This document shows, piece by piece, positions 1-5,636 of a stretch of DNA of 6,455 nucleotides. Origin of the DNA: Nitrospirota bacterium. GTDB taxonomy: Bacteria; Nitrospirota; UBA9217. Numbering within the stretch: the first letter of the stretch is position 1; each line of letters begins with the position of its first letter. The DNA lies in the NCBI GenBank assembly GCA_013334545.1, contig JAAXXJ010000173.1, positions 1 through 6,455 on the forward strand. The letters run 5' to 3'. The notes under the pieces were generated by a model. It made no database searches and was not told the origin of the DNA. It saw only the letters and a list, made by a program, of their open reading frames with translations. The position numbers and the translations under genes were made by a program.

Positions 1-103
1 CGTAGGGCCGCTCCGGGGACATGCGGGGGTTGGATAAAGACCGATGCATCCGCCTTACCAGAGGCCCCTGCATCCCGTGAATCCAGAAATGAACACAATT
101 CCA

Positions 104-132
104 TTATCTATTCGTATTCCTTCAAATAAAAT
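104..132 (+). promoter_or_regulatory. weak candidate sigma70 promoter for rsmA
   Basis: A TAAAAT hexamer at 127-132 matches the -10 consensus at five of six positions. It has a poor -35 (TTATCT, 104-109) at 17-bp spacing, in an AT-rich patch that contrasts with the GC-rich surroundings. A start near 139 would give a leader of roughly 70 nt before the rsmA ATG. The assignment rests only on these hexamers; rsmA could equally be read from a promoter upstream of the window. Confidence 0.3.
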
Positions 133-206
133 CTTTGTTTCTTTTTAGTATCCGTCTTGACCCGTGGCAAAGTCCTTTTCGCAATGATCATCTTTTCCCA
201 ACAAGT

Positions 207-1007
207 ATGAACATCCATCCCAAGAAATCCCTCGGCCAGAACTTTCTCACGGACCCTCACTATCTCCGGAGGATCGTTGACGCAGCACAGGTCGGTGCCG
301 CGGACCAGGTGCTCGAGATCGGCCCGGGCCTGGGGCATCTCACGCGGGAGCTCGCTGCGCGGGCAGGCAGGCTCGTGGTCATCGAGCTGGACGAACGTCT
401 CATTCCCCGGCTCCATGAGGAGTTCGGCCCGAAGCCGCATGTCGAGATCGTGCATGCTGACGCACTGACGTATGACTTCGGCTCGCTTACGGGAACATGG
501 AAGGTCGTCGCGAACCTTCCTTACTATATTTCAACGCCCATCCTCCAGCGGTTGATCGGCCATCGCGACCGCTTCACCACGCTTACCCTCATGCTCCAGA
601 AGGAGGTCGCAGAACGGATCGCGGCCTCACCCGGGGGAAAGGAATATGGGTTCCTGTCGGTGCTGGTCCAGTATTCGGCATCGCCCCATAGGGAGTTCAT
701 CGTGCCGGCGGGCGCCTTCTCACCCCGTCCGAAGGTTGATTCGGCCGTAGTAACGCTGACCATGCGCGAGCTCCGGGAGCATATTGCTGCGGACGAATCG
801 TTCTTTTTACGGGTGATCAAGGCGGCATTCTCCCAGAGAAGAAAGACCCTGCGGAACTCCCTGTCACAGCTCGGCTGTCCCAAAGGGGTCATGGACGCAG
901 TCAGGAGCGGGACCGGAATTGACCTGGGCCGCAGGGCTGAGACGTTGAGCGTTGCTGAGTTCGTGCTTCTTTCGGATTTTCTCGGGAGAGAACAGATTGA
1001 AAAATAA
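207..1007 (+). CDS. rsmA: 16S rRNA (adenine(1518)-N6/adenine(1519)-N6)-dimethyltransferase RsmA (KsgA)
   Basis: This SAM-dependent enzyme dimethylates the two adjacent adenines in the helix-45 loop of 16S rRNA, a late quality-control step of 30S assembly. The 266-residue product has the family's usual length. It shows the N-terminal KKSLGQNFLTD signature (residues 6-16), the SAM-binding loop EIGPGLG (37-43), the acidic Glu60 ending strand 2, the D85 region HADAL, the catalytic NLPYY motif (103-107), and the family FSPRPKVDSAVV segment (171-182). The C-terminal helical domain contains FSQRRKTLRNSL (208-219). The ATG at 207 is preferred because the conserved N-terminus begins right after it. 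An in-frame TTG at 135 would add 24 unconserved residues. No clear Shine-Dalgarno precedes 207. The gene stands alone here, and no terminator lies directly behind it, so its transcripts may run to the terminator at 1139-1179. Confidence 0.96.
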   Translation: MNIHPKKSLGQNFLTDPHYLRRIVDAAQVGAADQVLEIGPGLGHLTRELAARAGRLVVIELDERLIPRLHEEFGPKPHVEIVHADALTYDFGSLTGTWKVVANLPYYISTPILQRLIGHRDRFTTLTLMLQKEVAERIAASPGGKEYGFLSVLVQYSASPHREFIVPAGAFSPRPKVDSAVVTLTMRELREHIAADESFFLRVIKAAFSQRRKTLRNSLSQLGCPKGVMDAVRSGTGIDLGRRAETLSVAEFVLLSDFLGREQIEK

Positions 1008-1030
1008 GCATAAATATGAACATTAAAAAC

Positions 1031-1059
1031 TTGACAAGACTAAATTAATATGGTATATA
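1031..1059 (+). promoter_or_regulatory. strong sigma70 promoter with extended -10
   Basis: A perfect TTGACA (1031-1036) is followed, after exactly 17 bp, by TATATA (1054-1059). A TG dinucleotide at 1051-1052 forms an extended -10 (TGGTATATA). The spacer is AT-rich. The expected start is the A near 1066. The promoter sits 24 bp after the rsmA stop and points to a region without a convincing gene on this strand, so its product is probably a non-coding RNA. Confidence 0.7.
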
Positions 1060-1065
1060 GTGTTC

Positions 1066-1179
1066 AGTCCCTATCGGCATGAGGCACATCCCGATCTTGC
1101 GACGGATCGGGACACCGGCCTTAGGCCTCCCTCCAAAACCCCGGCAGATGATGTCCTGTTTGCCGGGGTCCTCCTTTTT
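1066..1179 (+). ncRNA. candidate small RNA of about 114 nt, family not recognised
   Basis: The unit is bounded by a strong promoter (1031-1059) and an intrinsic terminator (1139-1179) and contains no credible ORF. An 8-bp perfect hairpin, TCCCGATC (1089-1096) with GATCGGGA (1105-1112) around an 8-nt loop, is followed by a small GGCC-TTA-GGCC hairpin (1117-1127). GAGGC (1081-1085) could also pair with GCCTC (1125-1129), enclosing the first hairpin. ATCGG (1073-1077) can compete for CCGAT (1091-1095), so two folds are possible. I checked for the hallmarks of 4.5S/SRP RNA, the c-di-GMP-I riboswitch and the mini-ykkC motif and did not find them. No + strand gene follows within this window, which argues against a leader or riboswitch. 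Transcription is inferred. Confidence 0.5.
1139..1179 (+). terminator. intrinsic terminator of the candidate small RNA
   Basis: CCCCGGCA (1139-1146) pairs perfectly with TGCCGGGG (1161-1168) across a 14-nt loop. It is followed by a pyrimidine tract ending in five T (1175-1179). An AAAA run (1135-1138) precedes the stem and may extend pairing with the T tract. It would also catch read-through from rsmA. Confidence 0.8.
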
Positions 1180-1570
1180 AGGGTCCTCTTCTTAACAGAA
1201 TACAATCGATGACACCGGTGGGCTTTTTTCCGGCAGGTGCCGTATTTTCATAGGGCCGCTGCTGGCACGCACGGGGAGGGTGAGCTTCATTTTGCCGTAC
1301 CCATAAGCCCCGGGCAGCCCGGCTGCGACGACTGCGCGTATGCATGCCCTTCACCATACTGAACAAGCACAGACGCTTCTTAGCAGCGCGTCCGCAGGGA
1401 AAGCGCTGCCGGGCATTGCCAGACCACGACGGGAGCATGCACCATCGTCATGCATGCTTAGCACAGCGGAGCCACCGGGCTGCCCAAAATACGCGAACAT
1501 CTGCGAAGTGTTTGATCCTTAATACCTTACAGGGATCGGTCTGCTCGCGGAGAGCGAGTGGGCAGTGAGA
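1180..1570. other. 391-bp gene-poor interval between sRNA terminator and the 3' end of the minus-strand operon
   Basis: I see no gene I can support here. The ORFs present on either strand are short, lack family motifs and look random in composition. What is visible is base-pairing potential: a closed set of inverted repeats at 1312-1485 (listed separately). There is also a GC-rich hairpin near 1540-1567 (CTCGC-GGAGA-GCGAG core with CTG/CAG outer pairs) just beyond the stop of the minus-strand gene. That hairpin has no T tract on the minus strand, so it is a poor intrinsic terminator. A TTTTTT run at 1223-1228 follows GGTGGGC but lacks its upstream stem partner. Confidence 0.5.
1312..1485. repeat. 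11-bp inverted repeat enclosing smaller stems; possible structured RNA
   Basis: GGGCAGCCCGG (1312-1322) is perfectly complementary to CCGGGCTGCCC (1475-1485). Inside lie GCAGCGC (1383-1389) with GCGCTGC (1403-1409), enclosed by GCATGCCC (1342-1349) with GGGCATTGC (1411-1419, one bulged T). AGCATGCA (1434-1441) pairs with TGCATGCT (1451-1458) around a 9-nt loop. Together they would make a multibranched fold of about 174 nt. No promoter or T tract fixes a strand. GC-rich DNA gives such stems by chance fairly often, so a functional RNA is only a possibility. Confidence 0.35.
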
Positions 1571-2506
1571 TTATGAGGACAGCTCGATGATGGCAGCGGC
1601 AAGGAGGGGGAACATGATCTCGTGGTGGCCGGTGAGGGCAAAGCCTGTTCCTCCGCCGTGAGTCGGGCGGCGCACCACATTGGCGCTCGGGCGGTAGTGC
1701 TGAATGAAGTCCATGTTCACCGTGGTGAAGTGCTTGAGGGTGTGACCAAGGTTGCGGCCGAGGGTCACCGCTTTCAGGAAGATCTCGGGCAGGAGGACAG
1801 CCGAACCGAGGTTGATGTAGACGCCGCCCTCGAGGTCCGCGACAAGAGAGCAGAACTTCCGGAAGTCGCGGACTGCGGCTTCGCCGGTCGCCTTGCCGTC
1901 GAAAGAAGGGTGCATGTGGATGATGTCGGTCCCGATGGCCACGTGCACGGTCACCGGCATGCCGAGACGCGCTCCGGCTGCCAGAAGGCTCTTGTCCTTA
2001 TAGGGGAAGTCGCCGGACAGGACCATCCTGCCCACTGCTTCGCCGATGCCCAGGCCCTGCTCTGCTCCGCTCCGGACCGCGTTGTTGATCATGCTGCCCG
2101 TCTCTTCAGCCATCCCGAAGGCCCCCGAGAGAATCTCCTTGTCTACGTCCTCCGAGGTCTGACCGATCAGCGCCAACTCGAAATCGTGGATGATCCCGGC
2201 GCCGTTCAGCGACAGGCTGGTGATGATGCCGCGCTCCATGAGGTCGATGATCACCGGGGTGAGCCCCACCTTGACGGGATGGGCGCCCATGCCGAGCATG
2301 ACCGGACGCTTGTCCCTGCGGGCCTGCACCACAGCAGCGGCCACTTCGTGCAGGTGCTTTGCAGCGAGGATGTGCGGGAGCGAGGAGAAGAAGTCCTTGA
2401 AGGACCCGCCTTTCCGGTGCGGCGAGGCGAGCTCGCCGATGCGGACCTTGCTGGCGCGGTCTTTGAGGGAGTAGGTCTTGATCCGCGTGGGGTCGAAGGC
2501 GCTCAT
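1571..2506 (-). CDS. deoxyhypusine synthase-like protein of unknown function
   Basis: The 311-residue product has no signal peptide or membrane segment. Its layout recalls the NAD-dependent deoxyhypusine synthase fold. A segment PVMLGMGAHPVKVGL (68-82) is followed by a hydrophobic strand and NGAGIIHDFELALIG (101-115), like the thylakoid of strands with AGG-x-EED in that family. Later come MPVTVHVAIGTDIIHMHP (183-200) and a conserved-looking C-terminal block, HFTTVNMDFIQHYRP (259-273) and TGHHEIMFPLL (292-302). The Lys of the deoxyhypusine synthase active-site motif (WGKI-like) is not evident, and bacteria lack eIF5A, so the substrate is unknown. The ATG at 2506 lies 4 nt past the gmhA stop. 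An upstream in-frame start at 2539 would overlap gmhA and add only unconserved residues. The tight spacing implies co-transcription and coupled translation with gmhA. The fold assignment is from memory of motifs and is moderate. Confidence 0.6.
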   Translation of the reverse strand: MSAFDPTRIKTYSLKDRASKVRIGELASPHRKGGSFKDFFSSLPHILAAKHLHEVAAAVVQARRDKRPVMLGMGAHPVKVGLTPVIIDLMERGIITSLSLNGAGIIHDFELALIGQTSEDVDKEILSGAFGMAEETGSMINNAVRSGAEQGLGIGEAVGRMVLSGDFPYKDKSLLAAGARLGMPVTVHVAIGTDIIHMHPSFDGKATGEAAVRDFRKFCSLVADLEGGVYINLGSAVLLPEIFLKAVTLGRNLGHTLKHFTTVNMDFIQHYRPSANVVRRPTHGGGTGFALTGHHEIMFPLLAAAIIELSS

Positions 2507-2510
2507 GGGA

Positions 2511-3089
2511 TCACCGCTTCCCGCCGAAGAGCTCTTCATCCACCATCTGGCAGATGATATGGCCGAGGGTGATGTGGGCTTCCTGGATGTGGGGCGTGTG
2601 CTTGGACGGGACGATGAACGTGAAGTCGGCCATGTTCGCCATCTTGCCGCCGCTGCCGCCGGTCAGGACCACGGTCTTCATGCCGCCCTTCTTCGCCACC
2701 TCGAGCGCCTTGATGACGTTGGGCGAATTGCCGCTGGTGCTGAGGCCGATGACCACGTCCCCTTCATGCCCCAGGGCCCGGAGCTGCTTGGAGAATATCT
2801 GGTCGTAGCCGAAATCATTGCTGATGCTCGTGAGCACCGCGGGATCGGTGTTCAGCGCGATTGCCGGGAGCGGCGGGCGGTCAATGAGGAAGCGGTTCAC
2901 GAACTCCGCGGCGATGTGGCACGCGTCGGTGGAGCTGCCGCCGTTCCCGAAGAGGAGTACTTTCTTTCCGTCGCGGAACGACTGGGCGATGAGGTGCACG
3001 ACCTCGACGATCCGGTCCGCGTTCTCCTTGAAGAACGCCGTTTTTACCCGCGCGCCTTCCTCAACTATCTTGATGATCGCTTCCTTCAT
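2511..3089 (-). CDS. gmhA: D-sedoheptulose-7-phosphate isomerase, SIS-domain protein (GmhA-type)
   Basis: GmhA converts sedoheptulose 7-phosphate to D-glycero-D-manno-heptose 7-phosphate in the cytoplasm, the first step to activated heptose for LPS core and other glycans. The 192-residue length equals the family norm. It has an N-terminal helix, the SIS phosphate-binding loop GNGGSSTDACHIAAEF (48-63), a second Ser/Thr loop STSGNSPN (117-124), and the C-terminal HIQEAHITLGH (167-177). His58, Glu62, Gln169 and His177 fall at the spacing of the metal and active-site residues of E. coli GmhA, which favours it over the paralogue DiaA, although NRFLIDRPPLPAIALNTD (65-82) also resembles DiaA. A GAGAG sequence just upstream of the ATG is a plausible ribosome site. 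It is the first gene of a two-gene operon with a consensus promoter. No other heptose-pathway gene is in view. Confidence 0.88.
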   Translation of the reverse strand: MKEAIIKIVEEGARVKTAFFKENADRIVEVVHLIAQSFRDGKKVLLFGNGGSSTDACHIAAEFVNRFLIDRPPLPAIALNTDPAVLTSISNDFGYDQIFSKQLRALGHEGDVVIGLSTSGNSPNVIKALEVAKKGGMKTVVLTGGSGGKMANMADFTFIVPSKHTPHIQEAHITLGHIICQMVDEELFGGKR

Positions 3090-3113
3090 ATGCTCTCGGA
3101 AAAATGATGGAGT

Positions 3114-3141
3114 ATTATAAAATACAGCGGTGAAATGTCAA
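3114..3141 (-). promoter_or_regulatory. near-perfect sigma70 promoter of the gmhA operon
   Basis: Read on the minus strand, TTGACA (3141-3136) and TATAAT (3119-3114) are both perfect consensus hexamers separated by 16 bp. The expected start is near 3107, giving a leader of only about 18 nt before the gmhA ATG, which leaves no room for a riboswitch. This implies high, largely constitutive transcription of gmhA and its partner. Confidence 0.8.
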
Positions 3142-3634
3142 GGTAAAAGGGGGAAGCCGGAGCGCGCATGCATGACTCCCCGTCATCGCAGCCGGGCCAC
3201 CCGGGGTCTTGGATAGACAGGTTCAAGAGCCTTGCTTATCACCCAACCCCGCACGTCCCTGGAGCGTCCCTATAAAATTTCTGGGCACATATCTCGGCCT
3301 AAGGAAGCGTACCGCAGGTGGAATCCAGGAGCGAGCGATTAGGATAAACATACATCCCCGAGGATCGAAGCTCCATGCATTTGGCTTCAGGGAGCTTAAA
3401 CGTGCATGTCTGAGGCCGCAGGCCGAGTTTGCGCAGGCGAGTGGACGTGGCCTTAGAGGGGTCAGAAATATTATTGTCGCCCCCCTACATCACACTGCAG
3501 GGGGTCTCCGATCCTCAAGGAAGTTGCTATTCTAAACGCTCGATATGTGCTCGCTCCTGGATTAAGGACGCGAAAGGGCTGTGCAAAAAACAGAAAGGAT
3601 AAACACGTAGGGAGAACTGCGTGAAGCAAAGGGA
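3142..3634. other. 493-bp gene-poor interval between gmhA promoter and cheB
   Basis: No protein-coding gene is supported. A 108-codon + strand frame at 3209-3535 runs across the inverted-repeat element, has no recognisable motif and is basic and random in composition. Small hairpins occur at 3172-3186 (ATGAC/GTCAT) and 3192-3204 (CCGGG/CCCGG). A 10-bp direct repeat AGGATAAACA occurs at 3341-3350 and 3596-3605. An A6 run near 3585-3590 would be a T run on the minus strand past cheB, but no good stem lies immediately before it, so I do not call a cheB terminator. The main content is the element at 3322-3563. Confidence 0.5.
3322..3563. repeat. perfect 15-bp inverted repeats bounding a 242-bp nested fold (structured RNA or MITE-like element)
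   Basis: AATCCAGGAGCGAGC (3322-3336) is exactly complementary to GCTCGCTCCTGGATT (3549-3563). Nested inside, GAGGATCG (3360-3367) pairs with CGATCCTC (3509-3516). Within that are three local stems: AAGCTCC/GGAGCTT (3368-3374/3391-3397), CTGAGGCC/GGCCTTAG (3410-3417/3449-3456, one G-U) and CCCCCT/AGGGGG (3481-3486/3499-3504). The order is fully nested, as in a multibranched RNA, and the G-U pair is compatible only with the + strand. Alternatively the outer repeats are terminal inverted repeats of a small non-autonomous transposon, but I see no target-site duplication next to them. No transposase or reverse transcriptase is in the window. Confidence 0.55.
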
Positions 3635-4711
3635 TCAGGAACCTGCTTCGCGCATGATAGCGCCGGGGATCGCTGTGAGCGGAAGCACCTTGTCGACGGC
3701 CCCCAGGTCAATGGCCTTCTTCGGCATGCCGAAGACCACGCAGGAGTCCTCGTCCTGGGCGATGGTCGCGGCGCCTGCCTCCTTCATCTCGAGCATACCC
3801 TTTGCCCCGTCGTCGCCCATGCCGGTCATGATCACACCGACGGCGTTGGGCCCGGCATAACGCGCCGCGGACCGGAACAGGACGTCCACCGAGGGCCGGT
3901 GGCGGCTCACGAGCGGGCCGTCCTTGATCTCCACGTAGTAGCGGGATCCGCTGCGCTTGAGCAGGAGATGGCGGTTCCCGGGGGCGATGAGGGCGCGGCC
4001 CCGGATCACGGTGTCGTTGGTCTCAGCTTCCTTGACCGATAGGTGGCAGATGCTGTCCAGACGCTGGGCAAAGGCTTTGGTGAAATTCTCAGGCATGTGC
4101 TGGACGATGACGATACCGGGAGCGTCCAGCGGCAGCGCCGTCAGGAAATCCTTGAGCGCCTCGGTCCCGCCTGTCGATGCGCCGACCACGATGACCTTTT
4201 CCGTTGTCTTGAGCATCGCATCCCGGCCGATCCGTGCCTTGGCAAGGACCGCGTCGGCGGTGAGCTTCGGCGGGACCTCCCGGATCCGGGAAGGCAGGCG
4301 CCGTACCTGGGACGCGGCAGCAGCCTTGACCACGTCACAGATGCGGATCCGGGCCTCTTCGAGGAACTGCTTGGCGCCCAGCCGGGGCTTCAGGACGATC
4401 TCGACCGCGCCGTATTCCAGGGCGCGCAGCGCGGTATCAGAGCCGCTCTCGGCAAGGCTGGAGCAGATGACCACCGGGATGGGGTGCTGAGACATGACCT
4501 TCTGGAGGAAGGTGAGGCCGTCCATGCGCGGCATCTCGACGTCCAGCAGGATCACATCGGGCACCTCACGGCCAATGTGCTCGGCAGCGATGAGCGGATC
4601 CGACGCCTTCGCCATCACCTCGATCCCGGCGTCCGACGACAGGATGTCGGCCAGGGTCTGGCGCACGACCGCGGAGTCATCGACGATGAGGACCTTGATC
4701 TTATTACGCAT
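3635..4711 (-). CDS. cheB: chemotaxis response regulator / protein-glutamate methylesterase and glutamine deamidase CheB
   Basis: CheB removes methyl groups from receptor glutamates (and deamidates glutamines) when phosphorylated by CheA, providing adaptation feedback. The 358-residue product has a receiver domain at about 1-120, with acidic pocket Asp11-Asp12, phospho-acceptor Asp57 in LLDVEMPRMDG and Lys108 in LKP. A variable linker spans about 125-170, and a methylesterase domain about 171-355. Its catalytic residues are visible: Ser179 in GASTGG, His205 in QHMP and Asp301 in TGMGDDG. The ATG at 4711 is chosen because MRNKIKVLIVDDS is the typical N-terminus and a GGAAAG lies 8 nt upstream; a GTG at 4729 is an alternative adding six residues. 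It follows cheR by 40 nt on the same strand, in the order mcp-cheR-cheB. Confidence 0.95.
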   Translation of the reverse strand: MRNKIKVLIVDDSAVVRQTLADILSSDAGIEVMAKASDPLIAAEHIGREVPDVILLDVEMPRMDGLTFLQKVMSQHPIPVVICSSLAESGSDTALRALEYGAVEIVLKPRLGAKQFLEEARIRICDVVKAAAASQVRRLPSRIREVPPKLTADAVLAKARIGRDAMLKTTEKVIVVGASTGGTEALKDFLTALPLDAPGIVIVQHMPENFTKAFAQRLDSICHLSVKEAETNDTVIRGRALIAPGNRHLLLKRSGSRYYVEIKDGPLVSRHRPSVDVLFRSAARYAGPNAVGVIMTGMGDDGAKGMLEMKEAGAATIAQDEDSCVVFGMPKKAIDLGAVDKVLPLTAIPGAIMREAGS

Positions 4712-4751
4712 GCATACCGCTTTCCGCACAAAGGATCACCGCTAGCGGGGA

Positions 4752-5621
4752 CTACCCGATCTTCCGGTACACGGTGGAGGTGATGCGCCGGAGCGGCAGG
4801 TCAAAGCCGTGGACGCTCTCGGAGTGCCCCAGGAACAGATACCCGTCAGGCCTCAGAACGCGGCAAAAGCGGGAAATGAGCCGCTCCTGGGTGCTCCGGT
4901 CGAAGTAGATGATGACGTTCCGGCAGAAGATGACGTCCAGAGGCTCGGAGAAGGAAAAGCTCTCTTCCATGAGGTTCAGCCGCTTGAACTGTACTGCAGC
5001 CCGAAGCTCGGGAACGATGCGCACAAGGTTCCTTCCCCGGTCCCTGCTCCGGAGAAGGTATCTCTGCTTGAGCGCGTCAGGGACTGCCGCGATACGGTCT
5101 TCGTCGTAGATCCCGTCCCTGGCGCGGTCCAGGACCTTGGTGGATATGTCCGTTGCCATGATGGAGAACCGGAGCGTTGGGTGCTGGTGTGCAAATTCGG
5201 AAAGCACCATGGCAAGCGTATAGGGCTCCTCGCCCGTTGAACACCCGGCGCTCCAGAGGAAGAGCGGGCTGCCCCGCCGCTTCGACCCCTCCTGTTCAGA
5301 GAGGACCTCGGGGAGGATCGTCTTGGCAAGATACTGGAAGTGGATAGGTTCGCGAAAAAAGTCGGTCTTGTTCGTGGTCACCGCATCCAGCATATGGACC
5401 AGTTCGCCGCGTCCGCTTTCGCTGTGGATATACCGGTAGTACTCGCCGTAGGACGGGACCCCAAGGGCCCGGAGCCGCTTCTGGAGACGGGCCTCAAGCA
5501 TGATCTTCTTGCTTGGCGGCATCTTGATGCCGCATTGGCCGATAATGAACTCGCTGAAACGTGCGAACTCGGCCTGCGTCATGGGTCTGGCAACCCCGGG
5601 GGAATAGGTTCGGTCGTTCAT
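4752..5621 (-). CDS. cheR: chemotaxis protein-glutamate O-methyltransferase CheR
   Basis: CheR transfers a methyl group from SAM to specific glutamates of chemoreceptors, opposing CheB. The 289-residue product has the usual size. It begins with the small N-terminal helical domain (about 12-80, including the basic EARLQKRLRALG stretch, 43-54) that contacts the receptor methylation helix. The hallmark TTNKTDFFRE follows at 82-91. The SAM-binding domain shows SAGCSTGEEPYTLAM (124-138), ATDIS (156-160), FCRNVIIYFD (232-241) and LGHSES (264-269). There is no TPR extension. The ATG at 5621 is 15 nt after the mcp stop. The Shine-Dalgarno is weak, so translational coupling to mcp is likely. Genes on both sides are chemotaxis genes on the same strand. 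Confidence 0.95.
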   Translation of the reverse strand: MNDRTYSPGVARPMTQAEFARFSEFIIGQCGIKMPPSKKIMLEARLQKRLRALGVPSYGEYYRYIHSESGRGELVHMLDAVTTNKTDFFREPIHFQYLAKTILPEVLSEQEGSKRRGSPLFLWSAGCSTGEEPYTLAMVLSEFAHQHPTLRFSIMATDISTKVLDRARDGIYDEDRIAAVPDALKQRYLLRSRDRGRNLVRIVPELRAAVQFKRLNLMEESFSFSEPLDVIFCRNVIIYFDRSTQERLISRFCRVLRPDGYLFLGHSESVHGFDLPLRRITSTVYRKIG

Positions 5622-5636
5622 GCGTTCATCTGGCGG

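Noticed and set aside
1..129. Open + strand frame from the window edge to a TAA at 127-129
   Set aside because: It could be the tail of an upstream gene, but the 42 residues match no family I recognise and other frames are closed early. Not enough to call a partial CDS.
108..455. Minus-strand ORF of 115 codons overlapping the rsmA 5' half
   Set aside because: It is a shadow of rsmA in a GC-rich gene; no motif and no ribosome site.
1066..1179. Known riboswitch or SRP RNA
   Set aside because: The size fits SRP RNA, but the conserved tetraloop-proximal motif is absent; the GCAAAGCC-type c-di-GMP core and paired ACGR loops of mini-ykkC are absent too; no downstream gene on the same strand.
1213..1228. 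CACCGGTGGGC followed by TTTTTT as an intrinsic terminator
   Set aside because: Looks like the second half of a terminator, but its complementary first half is not found immediately upstream.
3..1260. 10-bp direct repeat TAGGGCCGCT at 3-12 and 1251-1260
   Set aside because: Two short GC-rich copies 1.2 kb apart with no shared flanks are expected by chance.
1178..1438. Minus-strand ORF of 86 codons in the 1180-1570 gap
   Set aside because: Arg/Ala/Pro-rich random-looking product, overlaps the sRNA terminator's end and the inverted repeats, no ribosome site or family motif.
1622..2557. Long + strand ORF (311 codons) opposite the deoxyhypusine-synthase-like gene
   Set aside because: Rich in Asp, His, Arg, Val and Gly, as expected for an antisense frame of a GC-rich gene. 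The minus-strand protein has coherent motifs and operon context.
3209..3535. + strand ORF of 108 codons across the inverted-repeat element
   Set aside because: No recognisable domain, basic random composition, no ribosome site; its length is not unusual for stop-poor sequence and the nested base pairing explains the region better.
3322..3563. Retron msr-msd, group II intron or transposon-encoded guide RNA
   Set aside because: Outer repeats and inner stems recall these, but there is no reverse transcriptase, transposase or nuclease gene nearby, and I cannot find an intron domain V motif or a GUGYG start.
3623..3649. GAAGCA/TGCTTC hairpin across the cheB stop as a terminator
   Set aside because: Only six pairs with a 15-nt loop, and the nearest T run on the minus strand is more than 30 nt further on.
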